From positions 37,491,701 to 37,555,700 of the forward strand of contig NC_030678.2 of assembly GCF_000004195.4 (NCBI RefSeq): a DNA stretch of 64,000 nucleotides, in the 5' to 3' direction. The position numbers and the translations under genes were made by a program. Below, in pieces: positions 13,125 through 24,760 of the stretch. The stretch is from Xenopus tropicalis (taxonomy: Eukaryota > Chordata > Amphibia > Anura > Pipidae). The number at the start of each line of letters is the position of its first letter. The stretch's first letter is position 1. The notes beneath the pieces are model-generated. The model had not been told where the DNA came from. It ran no database searches and saw nothing but the letters and a program-made list of their open reading frames with translations.

Positions 13125-13791
13125 GGGGCCAATTCACTAAAGGTCATTAACACTTAATGCATAGTTTTATGCGGTAAAAAGTGTTTGTTCATTAAGTAAT
13201 GATTCATCAAAGTAATTCGTAAGTACTCATATCACATGCGCAAAAATCTCAATTATCGCAAAGCATTTTGTCCATCGCATTGCGATAATTATCGAATAGA
13301 AATAATACTAACGCATAATTCACAGACATATTTTAAGCGTTAAAAGCATGAAATATTGCGATAATTTGTGCTATTAACACCTACTAGGAGTGGGCATTAC
13401 TCAAAAAACATTGCAGTTTGTGAGCATTTGTGAAGACAAGATGGAGTTTGCAGTCGGATTGTTGTTGGATTGTGAAGAAGAGAATCAAGTATGTGATCGT
13501 CCTAGAGTGATGCATGCTTGAGTTTTCAGGGAACCTGCCATTTTTAGAACGGTAGTTTTCAGAAAGTAACTGTTACATGCTACGAAATAACAGAAATATA
13601 TCGCATGCTTATATCTCTTAAAAATATGTCATCGCAACATAAATAACGACAATAAAATTGGTTCTTAATTCAGACAAGTGTCTTTTTTGTGAATCGATCG
13701 TTAATTCTCCAAATACAAGAAGTGATAATATTTTTAACACATGCTATAAATATCACTCATTTTTTTGGCCATGGTGACTCATTTCGGGCCC
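13125..13791 (-). mobile_element. MITE with GGGGCCAATTCACTAA ends, copy 1
   Basis: The left end GGGGCCAATTCACTAAAG matches, in reverse complement, the right end of the copy at 18260-18948. The interior pieces GATGGAGTTTGCAGTC and AGAAAGTAACTG occur in the other copy on the opposite strand. ATT lies next to both borders. The right end is decayed (ACTCATTTCGGGCCC). A diverged 20-bp direct repeat lies just outside each border. Confidence 0.7.
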
Positions 13792-14043
13792 ATTGTGACT
13801 TGATTGCACACTCAGTGAGTTTCAGTAAACTTACTCTAGAATTGAACAAGCCACCCAGATGAGCGGTAAAACATTTTTATGAATACTTGAATGTTTAGTT
13901 TCCTTAGGCTTATCATTACTAGATAATGTATATCATGACATGGATAATTGAAAATCTTTGTATGCATATTCTGAAGCTGTTGTTCTCCTGTTTGTCACAG
14001 ATTCTTTGAGTTTATCTTCATGTATTTGAAGTGAAAATGGAAA

Positions 14044-14601
14044 ATGAGGTTCATTGTTGAAAAGTGCAAAGTTATGCACTTTGGTAGAAATAATATAAAT
14101 GTCAGTTATACACTAAATGGTAGTGTGTTGGGGGTATCCTTAATTGAAAAGGATCTGGGGATTTTTGTAGATAACAAGTTGTCTAATTCCAGGCAGTGTC
14201 ATTCTGTGGCTACTAAAGGGGTAAAGGGGGTGGAAAATTTAAACTATGAGGTTAGACTGTTGAGGTTGGGGTTTTTTTCTCTGGAAAAGAGGCGCTTGCG
14301 AGGGGACATGATTACTCTGTACAAGTACATTAGAGGGGATTATAGGCAGATAGGGGCTGTTCTTTTTCCCATAAAAATAATCAGCGCACCAGAGCCCCCC
14401 CCCCCCTTTAAATTAGAGGAACGGAGCTTCCATTTGAAGCAGCGTAGGGGGTTTTTCATAGTGAGGGCAGTGAGGTTGGGGAATGCCCTTCCTAGTGATG
14501 TTGTGATGGCAGATTCTGTTAATGCCTATAAGAGGGGCCTGGATGAGTTCCTGAACAAGCATAGTATTCAAGGCTATTGTGATACTAATATCTTCAGTTA
14601 G
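14044..14601 (+). pseudogene. Internally deleted 3' end of LINE ORF2
   Basis: The 185-codon frame encodes the C-terminal part of a CR1-like ORF2. It includes CKVMHFGR, KDLGIFVDNKLSNSRQCHSV, then FFSLEKRRLRGDMITLYKYI and DEFLNKHSIQGYCDTN. The joint at ATKG/VKG removes the stretch that in copy 2 reads ANKVLSCIKKGIDSRDEN through LERVQRL. The start codon is simply an internal Met. The catalytic part of the reverse transcriptase, expected upstream, is absent, so no enzyme can be made. A run of 14 C at 14394-14407 sits inside the frame. It is a transposon relic rather than a host gene. Confidence 0.85.
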
Positions 14602-14631
14602 TATTAATGTTGGTATATAGGGTTTATGTAT

Positions 14632-15454
14632 GTGAGTGTATAGATAGGTCAGTATGGGTCTGTATGTGAGTGTATAGATAGGTCAGTATGGGTCTGTATG
14701 TGAGTGGATAGATAGGTCAGTGTGGGTCTGTATGTGAGTGGATAGATAGGTCAGTATGGGTCTGTATGTGAGTGGATAGATAGGTCAGTGTGGGTCTGTA
14801 TGTGAGTGGATAGATAGGTCAGTATGGGTCTGTATGTGAGTGTATAGATAGGTCAGTATGGGTCTGTATGTGAGTGGATAGGTAGGTCAGTATGGGTCTG
14901 TATGTGAGTGTATAGATAGGTCAGTATGGGTCTGTATGTGAGTGTATAGATAGGTCAGTATGGGTCTGTATGTGAGTGGATAGATAGGTCAGTGTGGGTC
15001 TGTATGTGAGTGGATAGGTAGGTCAGTATGGGTCTGTATGTGAGTGTATAGATAGGTCAGTGTGGGTCTGTATGTGAGTGGATAGATAGGTCAGTGTGGG
15101 TCTGTATGTGAGTGTATAGAGAGGTCAGTATGGGTCTGTATGTGAGTGGATAGATAGGTCAGTGTGGGTCTGTATGTGAGTGGATAGGTAGGTCAGTATG
15201 GGTCTGTATGTGAGTGTATAGATAGGTCAGTATAGATCTGTATGTGAGTGTATAGATAGGTCAGTATGGGTCTGTATGTGAGTGGATAGATAGGTCAGTA
15301 TGGGTCTGTATGTGAGTGTATAGATAGGTCAGTGTGGGTCTGTATGTGAGTGTATAGATAGGTCAGTATGGGTCTGTATGTGAGTGTATAGATAGGTCAG
15401 TATGGGTTTACAGTATGTATGTGAGTGTATAGATAGGTCAATATAGGTTTGTGT
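14632..15454 (+). repeat. 34-bp minisatellite, 24 units
   Basis: The unit is TGAGTGTATAGATAGGTCAG followed by TATGGGTCTGTATG. I counted 24 units. Variants are T/G at the seventh base, GATAGATA versus GATAGGTA, and AGTATGGG versus AGTGTGGG. One unit is enlarged near 15410 (GGGTTTACAGTATGTATG). The same segment occurs once in the 3'UTR of LINE copy 2 (about 21888-21925), so the array was born inside the LINE. Confidence 0.95.
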
Positions 15455-15486
15455 GTGCTGGGTTCACTTGGAAGGGTTGAACTTGG

Positions 15487-17419
15487 TTGTAACTTTGAAA
15501 ACTGCTGTGTTTGATTCTACCTTAGCTTTATCTTTTCACAATATTCCAGGAAAAAACATGAACAATCATTCCATCCATTTGTGGCATTTTCTTACATTCA
15601 AGGTCCACATTTCCTAATTTTGCTCTAAAAAGAATGACATTTAAAACACATATTTAGAAGCATAAAACATACAATGAAAGCACAGATTGTTTTAAGAAGT
15701 GAGTGAAGCAGAACCACTTCTAAAAATGTTACCTACAAAGCAATTCCAGACTTATTTCAAGGCATCCTATGACCTGGTGTAACCCACTGAAATCAGGTGG
15801 CATAGAATTGGCCTGTAAAATGGGAAAAATGTTTTTCAAAAGCAATGGCACCTAATGCCAAAGTTTATGCAAAAATATCAAGCTTACTTCTCTTTTTATG
15901 CCAGAATGTTACATTTGGTTTTGCAGCAATGTTTTTGTGTTTTATCAATGCTGGTTCTAAGTATACCCCTCGTATGGGTTGAGATAACATTGTTGGTTAA
16001 AATACTCTTCTTCATTATATGTAATTTGCAGTTATATGTTAGAATATAGGTATAAAAGTAGCAACATCTGCTGGCAGGAGGCCATATATATTCATGTTCA
16101 GTAGGGAATGCAACAGTCTCAGTATTTCATTTTGCTTGGCTCATCCTTCTTGACACATTGGTGATCTGAACACCCCTTTTCTGATAATGTACTAAATCTC
16201 CTTGCATCTCTTATAGAATATGCCTCGATCATTTTTTCATCTCTGTCTCTCTCCCTCTCTCTTCTTCCGTCTGTTTTTAATAAACACAGCTTTGAGTAAC
16301 TAGGAATAAAAATGCAATGGAAAAGCTGTGATTTAATTTCACCACAAGCCATTGTTTATATTATTGAGAATTGTAATTCTAAAATGTTTTGAACAATGCA
16401 GTTTAATCAATTGCTTGTACAATTCATTTTCTTAAAGATGTGACCTTAAGGCAGTAGTTTGTTGTTTTCCCCTTATATTGAACTGCTAAATTATTCAGCG
16501 TGCAACAACATCTTCTCACCAGGTCTTTTAATTTATTTTAAAAAAAAGTTGGTTCTTTCTTCTTTACAGTGACCTTGGATACAGCAATGTAAACATCCAG
16601 AATACAATTATTAGAGATAATGTGCATGTATTTAATAACATCCTTTTGCTAGACATGATACAACATTTTGTAGAAGTAACGAAAAAATTGCCTTCTTTGA
16701 AGTTTGTTTTTACTTATGTCACATCAATTTTTCTTTTCAAACAGAGTAGGGCCAGATTGGATTTACAGCTTGAATCAGTCTGATTACATTTTCCTGTAAT
16801 GATATGAGTCAAAGAAAAGGGCAAATTATAAGGTGGATGTGGCATTAAACATTGGCAGACATGAAACGCCACATTTTACTAAATTATGATTTAGACAAAA
16901 GTGATTTCTACATTTCCGAACTTCCTAAAAATCTCTCAACTTTAAGTAAGGTGTGAGAGTATTTCTACATTACACACATTTTTTTTTTTTACTACAGAGA
17001 ATGACATGCAATGAATTCAGCTCTCCCTAACAGTAACAAAAAATACCTTTATTATAATATATAATTATTATTATCATAATTTGAAAATATTTCTAGTTTT
17101 CATAAATAGAAATAGAAATGGAAAATCACTTAAGGGAGTGCTACCTCTATCCTCTTATTGTAGATGGTTTCTTAGTTAGTATTGGGATTTGCACCCAACA
17201 AAAAGAACAAGTGAAATAACATCTAAACAGACATTTACATACGCCTACACCTAAACTAGGCTTGTAATGACAATATATTCTGTATTCTCTTAAGAAAAAA
17301 ACAAAACAAATCATGAAAACACAGGAACATTTACAAAACAGCTAAAATGTTTGAAAAGCATTGAGTTGGTGGGGTTTTTTTAGCACCCTTTTCAGCACAT
17401 TGGAAGCTATGGGTGTTGG
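15487..17419. other. Unique AT-rich non-coding DNA
   Basis: No gene or mobile element was recognised. A pyrimidine-rich stretch (CTCTGTCTCTCTCCCTCTCT) lies near 16240-16265 and a T run near 16979-16990. Open frames are at most 77 codons and unsupported. Confidence 0.6.
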
Positions 17420-17747
17420 TTAAAGAAACACTTAACCCAACCGTAAAGTTGTCCCACTGTACCCCTTAGTTCTCTATTGATAAAAAAACATAATTACACA
17501 TGGAAACCAATTCATCAATAAGAATTCTTATGAATGAAAACTGCCAGGGATGTGCCAGGGATGGAGGGTGACATTTTTGTTTAGGAGGCTACAAAGGCTT
17601 TCAATTGGTGTACCTATAATTATATATGATGACATAGCAATGGTGCCTCAGAGGGAAGCTAAATTTCCCCAAATATCGATTATTCTACTCATTGTAAAGG
17701 AACTAGGGGCCAGAATGGACCAACAGGGGTACCCTGACTCCTTTTAA
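17420..17747 (+). mobile_element. TTAA-flanked piggyBac-like MITE, diverged copy C
   Basis: The left end TTAAAGAAACACTTAACCCA, followed by TTGTCCCACTGTACCCCTTA, aligns with the left ends of copies A and B. TTAA at 17744-17747 is shared with copy B, so the two lie head to tail across a single TTAA. The interior then diverges from the others. Confidence 0.55.
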
Positions 17748-18253
17748 AGGGGATCTAAACCCAATCATAACGCTGTCCCACTGCACCCCCTAGTTTTTGC
17801 TATAGAAGTTGTCAAAAAAAGTAATAATAGATGCAAGAATATTTATTAATAAACATTCTACTGACCAAAGACGTAATGTTAAATGCAAGAGAAGTGACCA
17901 ATGAGAACGCTGATTTCCAGCACTATGAATTATGTAATTTGTTTTCTTTATTATATGACAAAGGAATCAGACATGGAGATAAAGGACAGACTTGTTCAGT
18001 GCTGGGAAACTGCTCCCAACTCCAATTGCAGGAACAGAGAACATGGAGCCAGATTTACTCACATCAGCTGGGATTCATGGAGCATTTTTTCCATTTTAAT
18101 ACAGCCAGTGGCCCTGGAGATTTGCTGGACTACAGCTCCCAGCATGCCTCAACCTTATACTATGTTACATTATTCTGGGGGTTTGTAGTCCAGCTACAGT
18201 TGAGTAAATTTTGGTTAAGCAGTGCAGTGCAGCAGGGTTTAGTACCCACTTAA
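17744..18253 (+). mobile_element. TTAA-flanked piggyBac-like MITE, copy B
   Basis: TTAA is present at 17744-17747 and 18250-18253. The left end is AAAGGGGATCTAAACCCAAT. The right end GGGTTTAGTACCCACTT is its imperfect inverse. The element is homologous to copy A over its full length but lacks about 60 bases near the middle. An inner pair, CTGGACTACAGCTCCCAGCA and GGTTTGTAGTCCAGCTACAG, adds a further inverted repeat. The 140- and 95-codon frames are by-products. Confidence 0.8.
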
Positions 18254-18259
18254 CATATT

Positions 18260-18948
18260 GAGGGTCCGATTCACAAGGTTGATAAAACGAGCGCTATTTA
18301 TAGCATGCGTTAAAAATTTTATCACTTCTTATTTTTTTGCGACTTAATGCTCGATTCACTAAAAGGACAGGCGTCATAATTAAGACGTGATGTTCTTTGC
18401 GCTATTTAACTCGCAATGAGCTATTTTTTTTTTGCGTTATTTCCCGCCGCATGTGTTATTTCCTGTCGCGCGATATATTTCAGCACACGTGATATTTAGT
18501 GCACAATATTACGCAGGTAGCAGTTACTTTCTGAAAACTACTGTTCTGAAAATGACCATTTTCCTGAAAATTGCTGCATCACTCTAGGGCCAACATATAC
18601 TTGAAAAAATATGACTGCAAACTCCATGTTGTGTTGCCAAGAGCTCAGGAACCGCAATTTTCTTTAAGTACCACCTGCCCCAAGTAGGGTTAATATTCGC
18701 ACAGATTAATGCAAAATTTTGCGTGTTTAACACTTCATATGCTTTTGTGAATCATGCGTTAATACTATTTCTATTCGCTAATTAACGCAATGAGTTAGAA
18801 ATAACGCTTAGGGCTGATGCATTTTTTTGTGCATGCGATATGTGGATTAACGCATGCGAAATGACTCGGTGAATCGGTACTTATCGCATGCTTTTTAACG
18901 CAAAAAAGCATGCGATAAGCGTTATCGTTCTTTAGTGAATCGGCCCCT
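18260..18948 (+). mobile_element. MITE with GGGGCCGATTCACTAA ends, copy 2
   Basis: The right end TTTAGTGAATCGGCCCCT and left end AGGGTCCGATTCAC are inverted. It is rich in GCATGCG, TAACGC and TTATCGC words and in CpG, unlike the flanks. It is the reverse-oriented relative of 13125-13791. A second internal CGATTCACTAAAAGG near 18351 suggests that the terminal segment was duplicated. No coding capacity is seen. Confidence 0.8.
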
Positions 18949-20613
18949 ATTAGTTTAATTTCTCAAACACTGGTTCTGCTAAATTCTGTTATTCCCTCAT
19001 TTATTTCTTTTGGGTTTTGATCACAGATAATGTAGAAAAGTATCAAAAGATTCTGAGACTTGTTGTGTTGCAGTATCTGTAGCAGATGTTAGAGTACCAT
19101 AGCACCAACATGTACGAGAATTATAAATATGTTCCGGTACCCCATACCAACCAATCATTATTTGATTCTTACTGGAAAAAAATATGTACCGTGTAGATAA
19201 CTTTATCCTTAATGTGTGATTCATATTTCATTTGCAGTATTTAGTAACACAAATACTGGGGAAAATAAGATTGTCATTGAATAGTTTGTGCCTGTGGGCC
19301 ATCTATATAATTAAACATCTTTTCTTCTTAGTTTGACAAATTTTTTTTCTTTTACATGTTTTATTTTATGTCTCCATCAAGGACTAAAGGTGTTTATTCA
19401 AGTAAACTCAATAGACATAGGCTGCAAGGGCTAATGCTATTCAATTCAGCCAATACTAAAAGGCTGTTCTGCATATAAATCAGCATTTTCTGGATCTGCT
19501 ATGCCTGTTACTATGCTGTCAAACTGGGAAATTCACAACCATTTTTGTTAGCATTAAGGTGGGTTATGGATTTTAAGGCTCAGTGTAGGGTCCCTTGAAC
19601 CAGGCGTACCTCCAGCTCTTTAAACATGGGAGGTTATGGCTTTGTCTCTATTTTACAGTAAAATTAAGTATATCCTCACAAAAAATTGAAAACAGGTGTG
19701 GGGGTCAGTATTAACCCCTCAATTATTATATTCTTTATCTAGTTAGGGAAGAGTCAGAATCCTTGGGCATTTCCATCGATTTCCCCCACAAATGACAACT
19801 GTACCAAATTTTTGTATTGTAAATATTGGCCAAACTGACATTTTAACTCTTCATCCTCCCTCATTGTCATATATTAGGGCTTATTTAACAAGATGGGGCT
19901 TGGTGCCAGAACCACAATGTTTTTCAAACTTTGCAACCTGCCCTGCTGTGAGCACCTCTGGGAATGGGTCCTTGTGTTTGAGAGCCTACGCTTTATGGAT
20001 GATAACAGTGCTGCCTTCGTTATAGCATGTGGTACAGACTGAGATTCAATGCACCCACCAGAGGGCAACAATGCCCCAGACACAAGTGCTAAGCACATGA
20101 GCACTAAGAGAAGTGAGTTTGCACCTTTTAGAGCTCTATAACTTGCGATGGAGGCATTCATAAATGACTCAATATATCAAAATAAACCAAAACACAACAT
20201 ACCAGGACTATGATTTAAACAGACTTTATCTCAGTCTTAAAAAAAAAGCTCTCATTTGAATAGAGATGAATAATAAATATAACATTGTGTATAGCCCTAT
20301 TACAAAGATGTCCAGGCTTGATTAATAGAAACAACAGGCAGTCTCATTCCTTAGTCACTAAGGAACACAATACATGTATCAAATTTATGAAAGCCCAGGA
20401 GAGTATATATTTAAATTTCCTCATTCTTAAATATAAATCAATAGCAAGTCCCTTATGAGTTGCAAAGCCATAGATCTCAATAGCAAAGGAGAGGTCTCAC
20501 CACATGTTATCTACAACTGATGCAGTTATATCATATGACATTGAATCTTCCTCTGAGTCTGTAAGCTCATTAGCAGTTACAATATTAGTTATAAATGTGA
20601 ATTATATAATTAA
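18949..20613. other. Unique non-coding DNA
   Basis: No gene was recognised. Opposed open frames of 77 and 95 codons overlap at 19792-20161 but match no family I know and show no splice-site or codon evidence. Confidence 0.55.
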
Positions 20614-20860
20614 GGGTATGTAATCTATTATCTAACATGCTTGGGACCTGGGGATTTCCAGATCAGGGGTCTTTCTGTAACTTCAATCACCATACCTATG
20701 TCTGCTAAAAATCATTAAACCGTTAAATAAACCTAATAGAATTGTTTTGCCACCAATATGGAATCATGCAGCTTAGTTACCATCAAGTACAAGGTACAGG
20801 GTACTGTTTGATTATTACAGAGATAAAGGAAATGATTTTGAAAAAGAGACAACAGTAATT
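20614..20860 (+). mobile_element. TTATCCAG-type frog MITE, decayed and right-truncated
   Basis: It follows the family order ATGCTTGGGACCTGGGG, GGGGTCTTTCTGTAACTT, CCATACCTATGTCTGCTAA, GAATTGTTTTGCCACCAATA and TTACAGAGATAAAGGAAATG. The right terminal repeat (CCCATACCTGTA in other copies) is absent. Confidence 0.75.
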
Positions 20861-21126
20861 GAATGAAACAGTGGGATTATAGACTTTCTGCATATACCGT
20901 TTCATTAAAGTTCTGACTATCATTGCTGTTCTTATTTTAGCAAAGTCCTTAGTTTACAATGTATTATGGGACCTAAAATCATCATACATGCCAGTCCTAA
21001 ACAACTTTACCCTGGGTGAACCGCAATCTGGCTAATTCAATGAGTAACCCTAAATTACAATGAAAAAAGAGTAATGATAAATTAGTAGCATGTTGAAGAG
21101 TGGGGTTTACTATCTTCAGACAAAAC

Positions 21127-22003
21127 TGGGCAGCAAACTGGAAAATGAGGTTCAATGTTGACAAGTGCAAAGTTATGCACTTTGGTAGAAATAATATAAA
21201 CGCGAACTATCTACTGGTGGTGTGTTGGGGGTTTCCTTAATGGAGAAGGATCTAGGGGTTTTTGTAGATAACAAGTTGTCTAATTCCAGGCAGTGTCATT
21301 CTGTGGCTACTAAAGCAAATAAAGTGCTGTCTTGTATAAAAAAGGGCATTGACTCAAGGGATGAAAACATAATTTTGCCTCTTTATGGGTCCCTGGTAAG
21401 GCCTCACCTTGAATATGCAGTGCAGTTTTGGGCTCCAGTCCTTAAGAAGGATATTAATGAGCTGGAGAGAGTGCAGAGACTGCAACTAAACTGGTAAAGG
21501 GGATGGAATATTTAAGCTATGAGGTGAGACTGTCGAGGTTGAGGTTGTTTTCTCTGGAAAAGAGGCGCTTGCGAGGGGACATGATTACTCTGTACAAGTA
21601 CATTAGAGGGGATTATAGGCAAATAGGGGGGTTCTTTTTTCCCATAAAACGATCAACGCACCAGAGGCCCCCCCTTTAGATTAGAGGAACAGAGCTTCCA
21701 TTTGAAGCAGCGTAGGTGGTTTGTCATGGTGAGGGCAGTGAGGCTGTGGAATGCTCTTCCTAGAGATGTGGTAATGGCAGACTCTGTTAATGCCTATAAG
21801 AGGGATGAGTTCTTGAACAATCAGAATATCCAAGGCTATTGTGATACTAATATCTACAGTTAGTATTAGTGGTTGGTATATATAGTTTATGTATGTGAGT
21901 GTATAGATTGGTTAGTATAGGTTGTGCGTGCTGGGTTTACTTGGATGGGTTGAACTTGATGGACTCTGGTCTTTTTTCAACCCTATGTAACTATGTAACT
22001 ATA
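21127..22003 (+). mobile_element. CR1-like LINE fragment, copy 2
   Basis: This is a 5'-truncated LINE starting at codons for WAANWKMRF and running through the ORF2 C-terminus to the 3'UTR and tail. It ends GGGTTGAACTTGATGGACTC…TTTTTTCAACCC and then CTATGTAACTATGTAACTAT. Chicken CR1 ends in a comparable GGTTGGACTTGATGATCTT…CCAACCC with a short octamer tail, which is the basis for the class assignment. The reading frame is broken by a short deletion near 21209 and by a one-base loss near 21483. Confidence 0.85.
21222..21497 (+). pseudogene. Frame-broken LINE ORF2 fragment
   Basis: The 91-codon open piece reads VSLMEKDLGVFVDNKLSNSR through LYGSLVRPHLEYAVQFWAPV to NELERVQRL and then stops. The DNA after the stop continues the same protein in another frame (RLRGDMITLYKYIRGDYRQI, SFHLKQRRW, DEFLNNQNIQGYCDTNIYS). 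The piece between ATKA and LERVQRL is exactly what copy 1 has lost. It is not functional. Confidence 0.85.
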
Positions 22004-22204
22004 GTAATTAATGTAATATTAAATTTACCCATACTAAAATTAAAAGGATCTCTATGAGTTCTATATGTGCACCTGTGCATCTGAGTCACAAATACTAGGT
22101 TATTATAAGTCCTAATGGGAACCTTATGCTAGGTATGTAAGTGAAAAATTACCCCTCAAGTGTGCAATAGGACTAACAGCAATATTGCTTTCAGTGATAT
22201 TTGA

Positions 22205-22570
22205 ATTATACTGAAAATTAATGGCAGCATAGCAACTCAGTGGTTTGCATTGCTGCCTTTGACTCCCCCTGAACACTATCTGCAAGGAGTTTCTATGTTC
22301 TCTCTTTGTCTGCATCAGTTTCTAAAAAATGTTCCCATTGAGGGAATGTTTTGATTTCCCTTCCACACTCCAAAGACATACAGGTAGGTTAACTGGATCC
22401 TGATAAAATTCATCAAAGTGTGAGTGTATGTAATAGAAATGCAAAGTTTGACACAGTTCTTATCATCTATAGCAACCAAGAAGCATTTCCTGATCAACAG
22501 TTGAAAAGCAAACATTTTATCGGTTGTTATAGGTTACCTCACTTGGACAATATTGTGCCTTTTATTGTGG
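22205..22570 (+). mobile_element. Decayed dispersed repeat plus MITE relic
   Basis: The order GGCAGCATAGCAACTCAGTG, CACTATCTGCAAGGAGTTTC, TATGTTCTCTC, CACACTCCAAAGACATACAG and GTAGGTTAACTGG is that of a repeat spread through frogs and fishes ('…CTCAGTGGTTAGCACT…GGAGTTTGTATGTTCTCC…'). Positions 22469-22570 (ATAGCAACCAAGAAGCATTT, GTGCCTTTTATT) resemble the right half of the MITE at 42683. Both are heavily mutated. Confidence 0.5.
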
Positions 22571-22675
22571 ATCTACAATCTTTAATAGGGCAGGGATTTA
22601 TGTGGATGATGTATAATCTCTGTAAAGTGTTTAGTAATACAATGTATACCCTGTTTATATAAATAAAAAGACAAA

Positions 22676-22830
22676 GACTGGGGACCTCTCCGAAACGTTA
22701 GTCTCCCAAATCAATGCACATTTAAGATCTTATAAGCCTTGTGAGTATGTATCTTTTGCAACGATGGACTACATATGGATGGACTGCTCCCAGCCTCTGT
22801 TTGCCCTTCTACACGTGAGTGCCAGTATTA
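22676..22830. repeat. Possible dispersed repeat with CCGAAACGTTAGTC
   Basis: GGGGACCTCTCCGAAACGTT is reminiscent of a 'CGAAACGTT' motif seen in some frog repeats. No second copy in this window confirms it. Confidence 0.25.
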
Positions 22831-24760
22831 TATGATATAAATAAAAGATAATTGTAATAGAATTAGCTATAAGGTTAAGAATATCGGATACCCTTCTCTT
22901 TTACAAAAGCAATTAGCAAGTTTCTAATGGACACTAGAAGTTTTGGGTTTTTGCTTACATTCCGTAAGTGCATATCAGTGAATATATGCAATTTTATGGC
23001 ACACAGTATATGTTAATATACTGTAGATGAATCATTGTAAAAATAGTTGCTCATTGTTTACATTTATATGACATTTATTTTCCATTATTTGACAGTAAGA
23101 GATTACTTCAATTTAAAAGGCTTCTGATGCATACTGTACATATTTTTGTTATGCATTCTTACTATATTTTAAGATATTGTCTATAGAAAATGCTTTTTCC
23201 CCCCCATATTATTCATGCAACACATACCTATGAACTGATTTAAATACATTTTGCTGACTTTAAGTGATTTTATCTTGAGTTGTCAGAAAAATATATATTC
23301 ATCCAGTCTTGTCACAGTTTAAATACATGCTGTCACCTACTCTTACAAATAAAAGCATATGCTATTTTTCAGTTAGCTACACTCTGGCACACATTATGAT
23401 TTATTTTACTTGCCTGTATTTGCAAATGTTTAAGTCACAATTATGTATTCTAAGTTAATATTGTAGATAAACATAAAGTGGCAGATATATGAACGATCGA
23501 TATGGGGAGGGGTGCTTCAGGGCTGGCTGACATCTGAGACAGTAGATCCAATGGCAACTACACTCACCCTTGCTTACTTATGTTGAGAGCGCTGTTGTGC
23601 CCACTACATGGGGAGGTGGATTTATTCAAAATTGAATTTCTTTAGTTTTCAAGGTTTTTTCTGATTTAAAAACAAAAACTTGAAAAATCTTAAACGTTTG
23701 CCTATTTTTTAAAAAATGTGAATTTCAAAAATCAAGCCAAATGTTAGATTAATCTTGAAAAACTCAAAGAGTAAAATAGATTCAGCTCCCACGTACTTCT
23801 ACATAAACTCACCAGCTTATAGATTCCAAATTCAAGTTTTAGAGTTTTTGGTGTGTGGCACAATGTGTGGCAAAACAGCAGAAGGAAGGTACATATTTTC
23901 CAGAGTGCTCTATGCGAGCCAGCATATGAGGAGCATAACAGAAGCTGTGTGTACACTGAGGGACTGGAGCTCTCTGTCAAGAAAAACAGCAAATAGGAAG
24001 TCTGGGAGGTACTGGCTAAGGATGTTCTGATGTGGAAACAGCCATGAGAGAACCAAGGCTAGTGAAAAAATGGGACTAACTGCCCTGACTTTGCTGCAGG
24101 AAGCAAGACCTGTGTACCCAGGATAGGATGCATCAAAACTATCCTCACTCCACTATCCTCGAGGAAATTTTCCTGACAGATAAATTACATTAAAAGGGGT
24201 TAAATATGTGATAACAGTATTCCTCTCATTTGTGCACTATGGACAATATATCAATATACTCCTAGATCACTTTTTAATTCTAATTACTAATTATTATTCT
24301 AAAAATATTATTATTATAACTTTTAATTTAAGCATGCATCATTCTTCAATTATGTTATTCATCTAGAATGAAATTACCTGGCATGTCCTGTTTTCTAAAT
24401 GTGCCAAAGGAGCGATGTTGCTTGTCCAGAGGAATATTGTCTTTTAGCTTCTTTTAGCTAATGATTATAGGAGGCTTATGATAATGCACTACAAGAATCA
24501 CTTCTTTCCCTTCTGCTTAAAATTATTTGCAGATTCAGAAGCCATCATCACCTCTGTACCACTGAATTATGGGAGGGGTTTATTCACCTCCAGTTCCATT
24601 ACTGGAAAAGCTTTATCTATAAAAGAGCAATCCAGTCCAACTCTGACTCACTACAAAGGTGTAAGTACATGTGCAATTCTATTGGATAGTATGGAGACAT
24701 GCAGACTGATGCTGATAGATTACACTCTGGCTTAGTTCCACCAATCAGTTGTAAAGTGTA
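22831..24760. other. Unique AT-rich non-coding DNA
   Basis: No gene was recognised. An A/T-rich stretch at 23600-23770 with repeated CTTGAAAAA/TTTTCAAG words looks like a relic of the TTTTC/GAAAA-rich MITEs. Opposed frames of 82 and 91 codons at 23744-24030 are unsupported. Confidence 0.55.

Larger units (their letters stand above)
14035..15486 (+). mobile_element. CR1-like LINE fragment, copy 1, with expanded 3'UTR
   Basis: This is a 5'-truncated non-LTR retrotransposon holding the end of the reverse-transcriptase open frame (14044-14601) and then its 3'UTR. Compared with copy 2 (21127-22003) it has lost about 176 bases at 14213-14218. Within the 3'UTR the segment TATGTGAGTGTATAGATAGG has expanded to a 24-unit array. 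The element resumes at about 15455 (GTGCTGGGTTCACTTGG) and stops at about 15486, before the terminal (CTATGTAA)n tail kept in copy 2. Confidence 0.85.

Noticed and set aside
14044..14601. 185-codon frame as a host gene
   Set aside because: It is the deleted end of a CR1-like LINE ORF2, identical in order to the broken copy at 21127-22003.
14632..15454. 34-bp direct repeats as a CRISPR array
   Set aside because: Units are contiguous without unique spacers, the context is eukaryotic, and the source segment is visible in a LINE 3'UTR.
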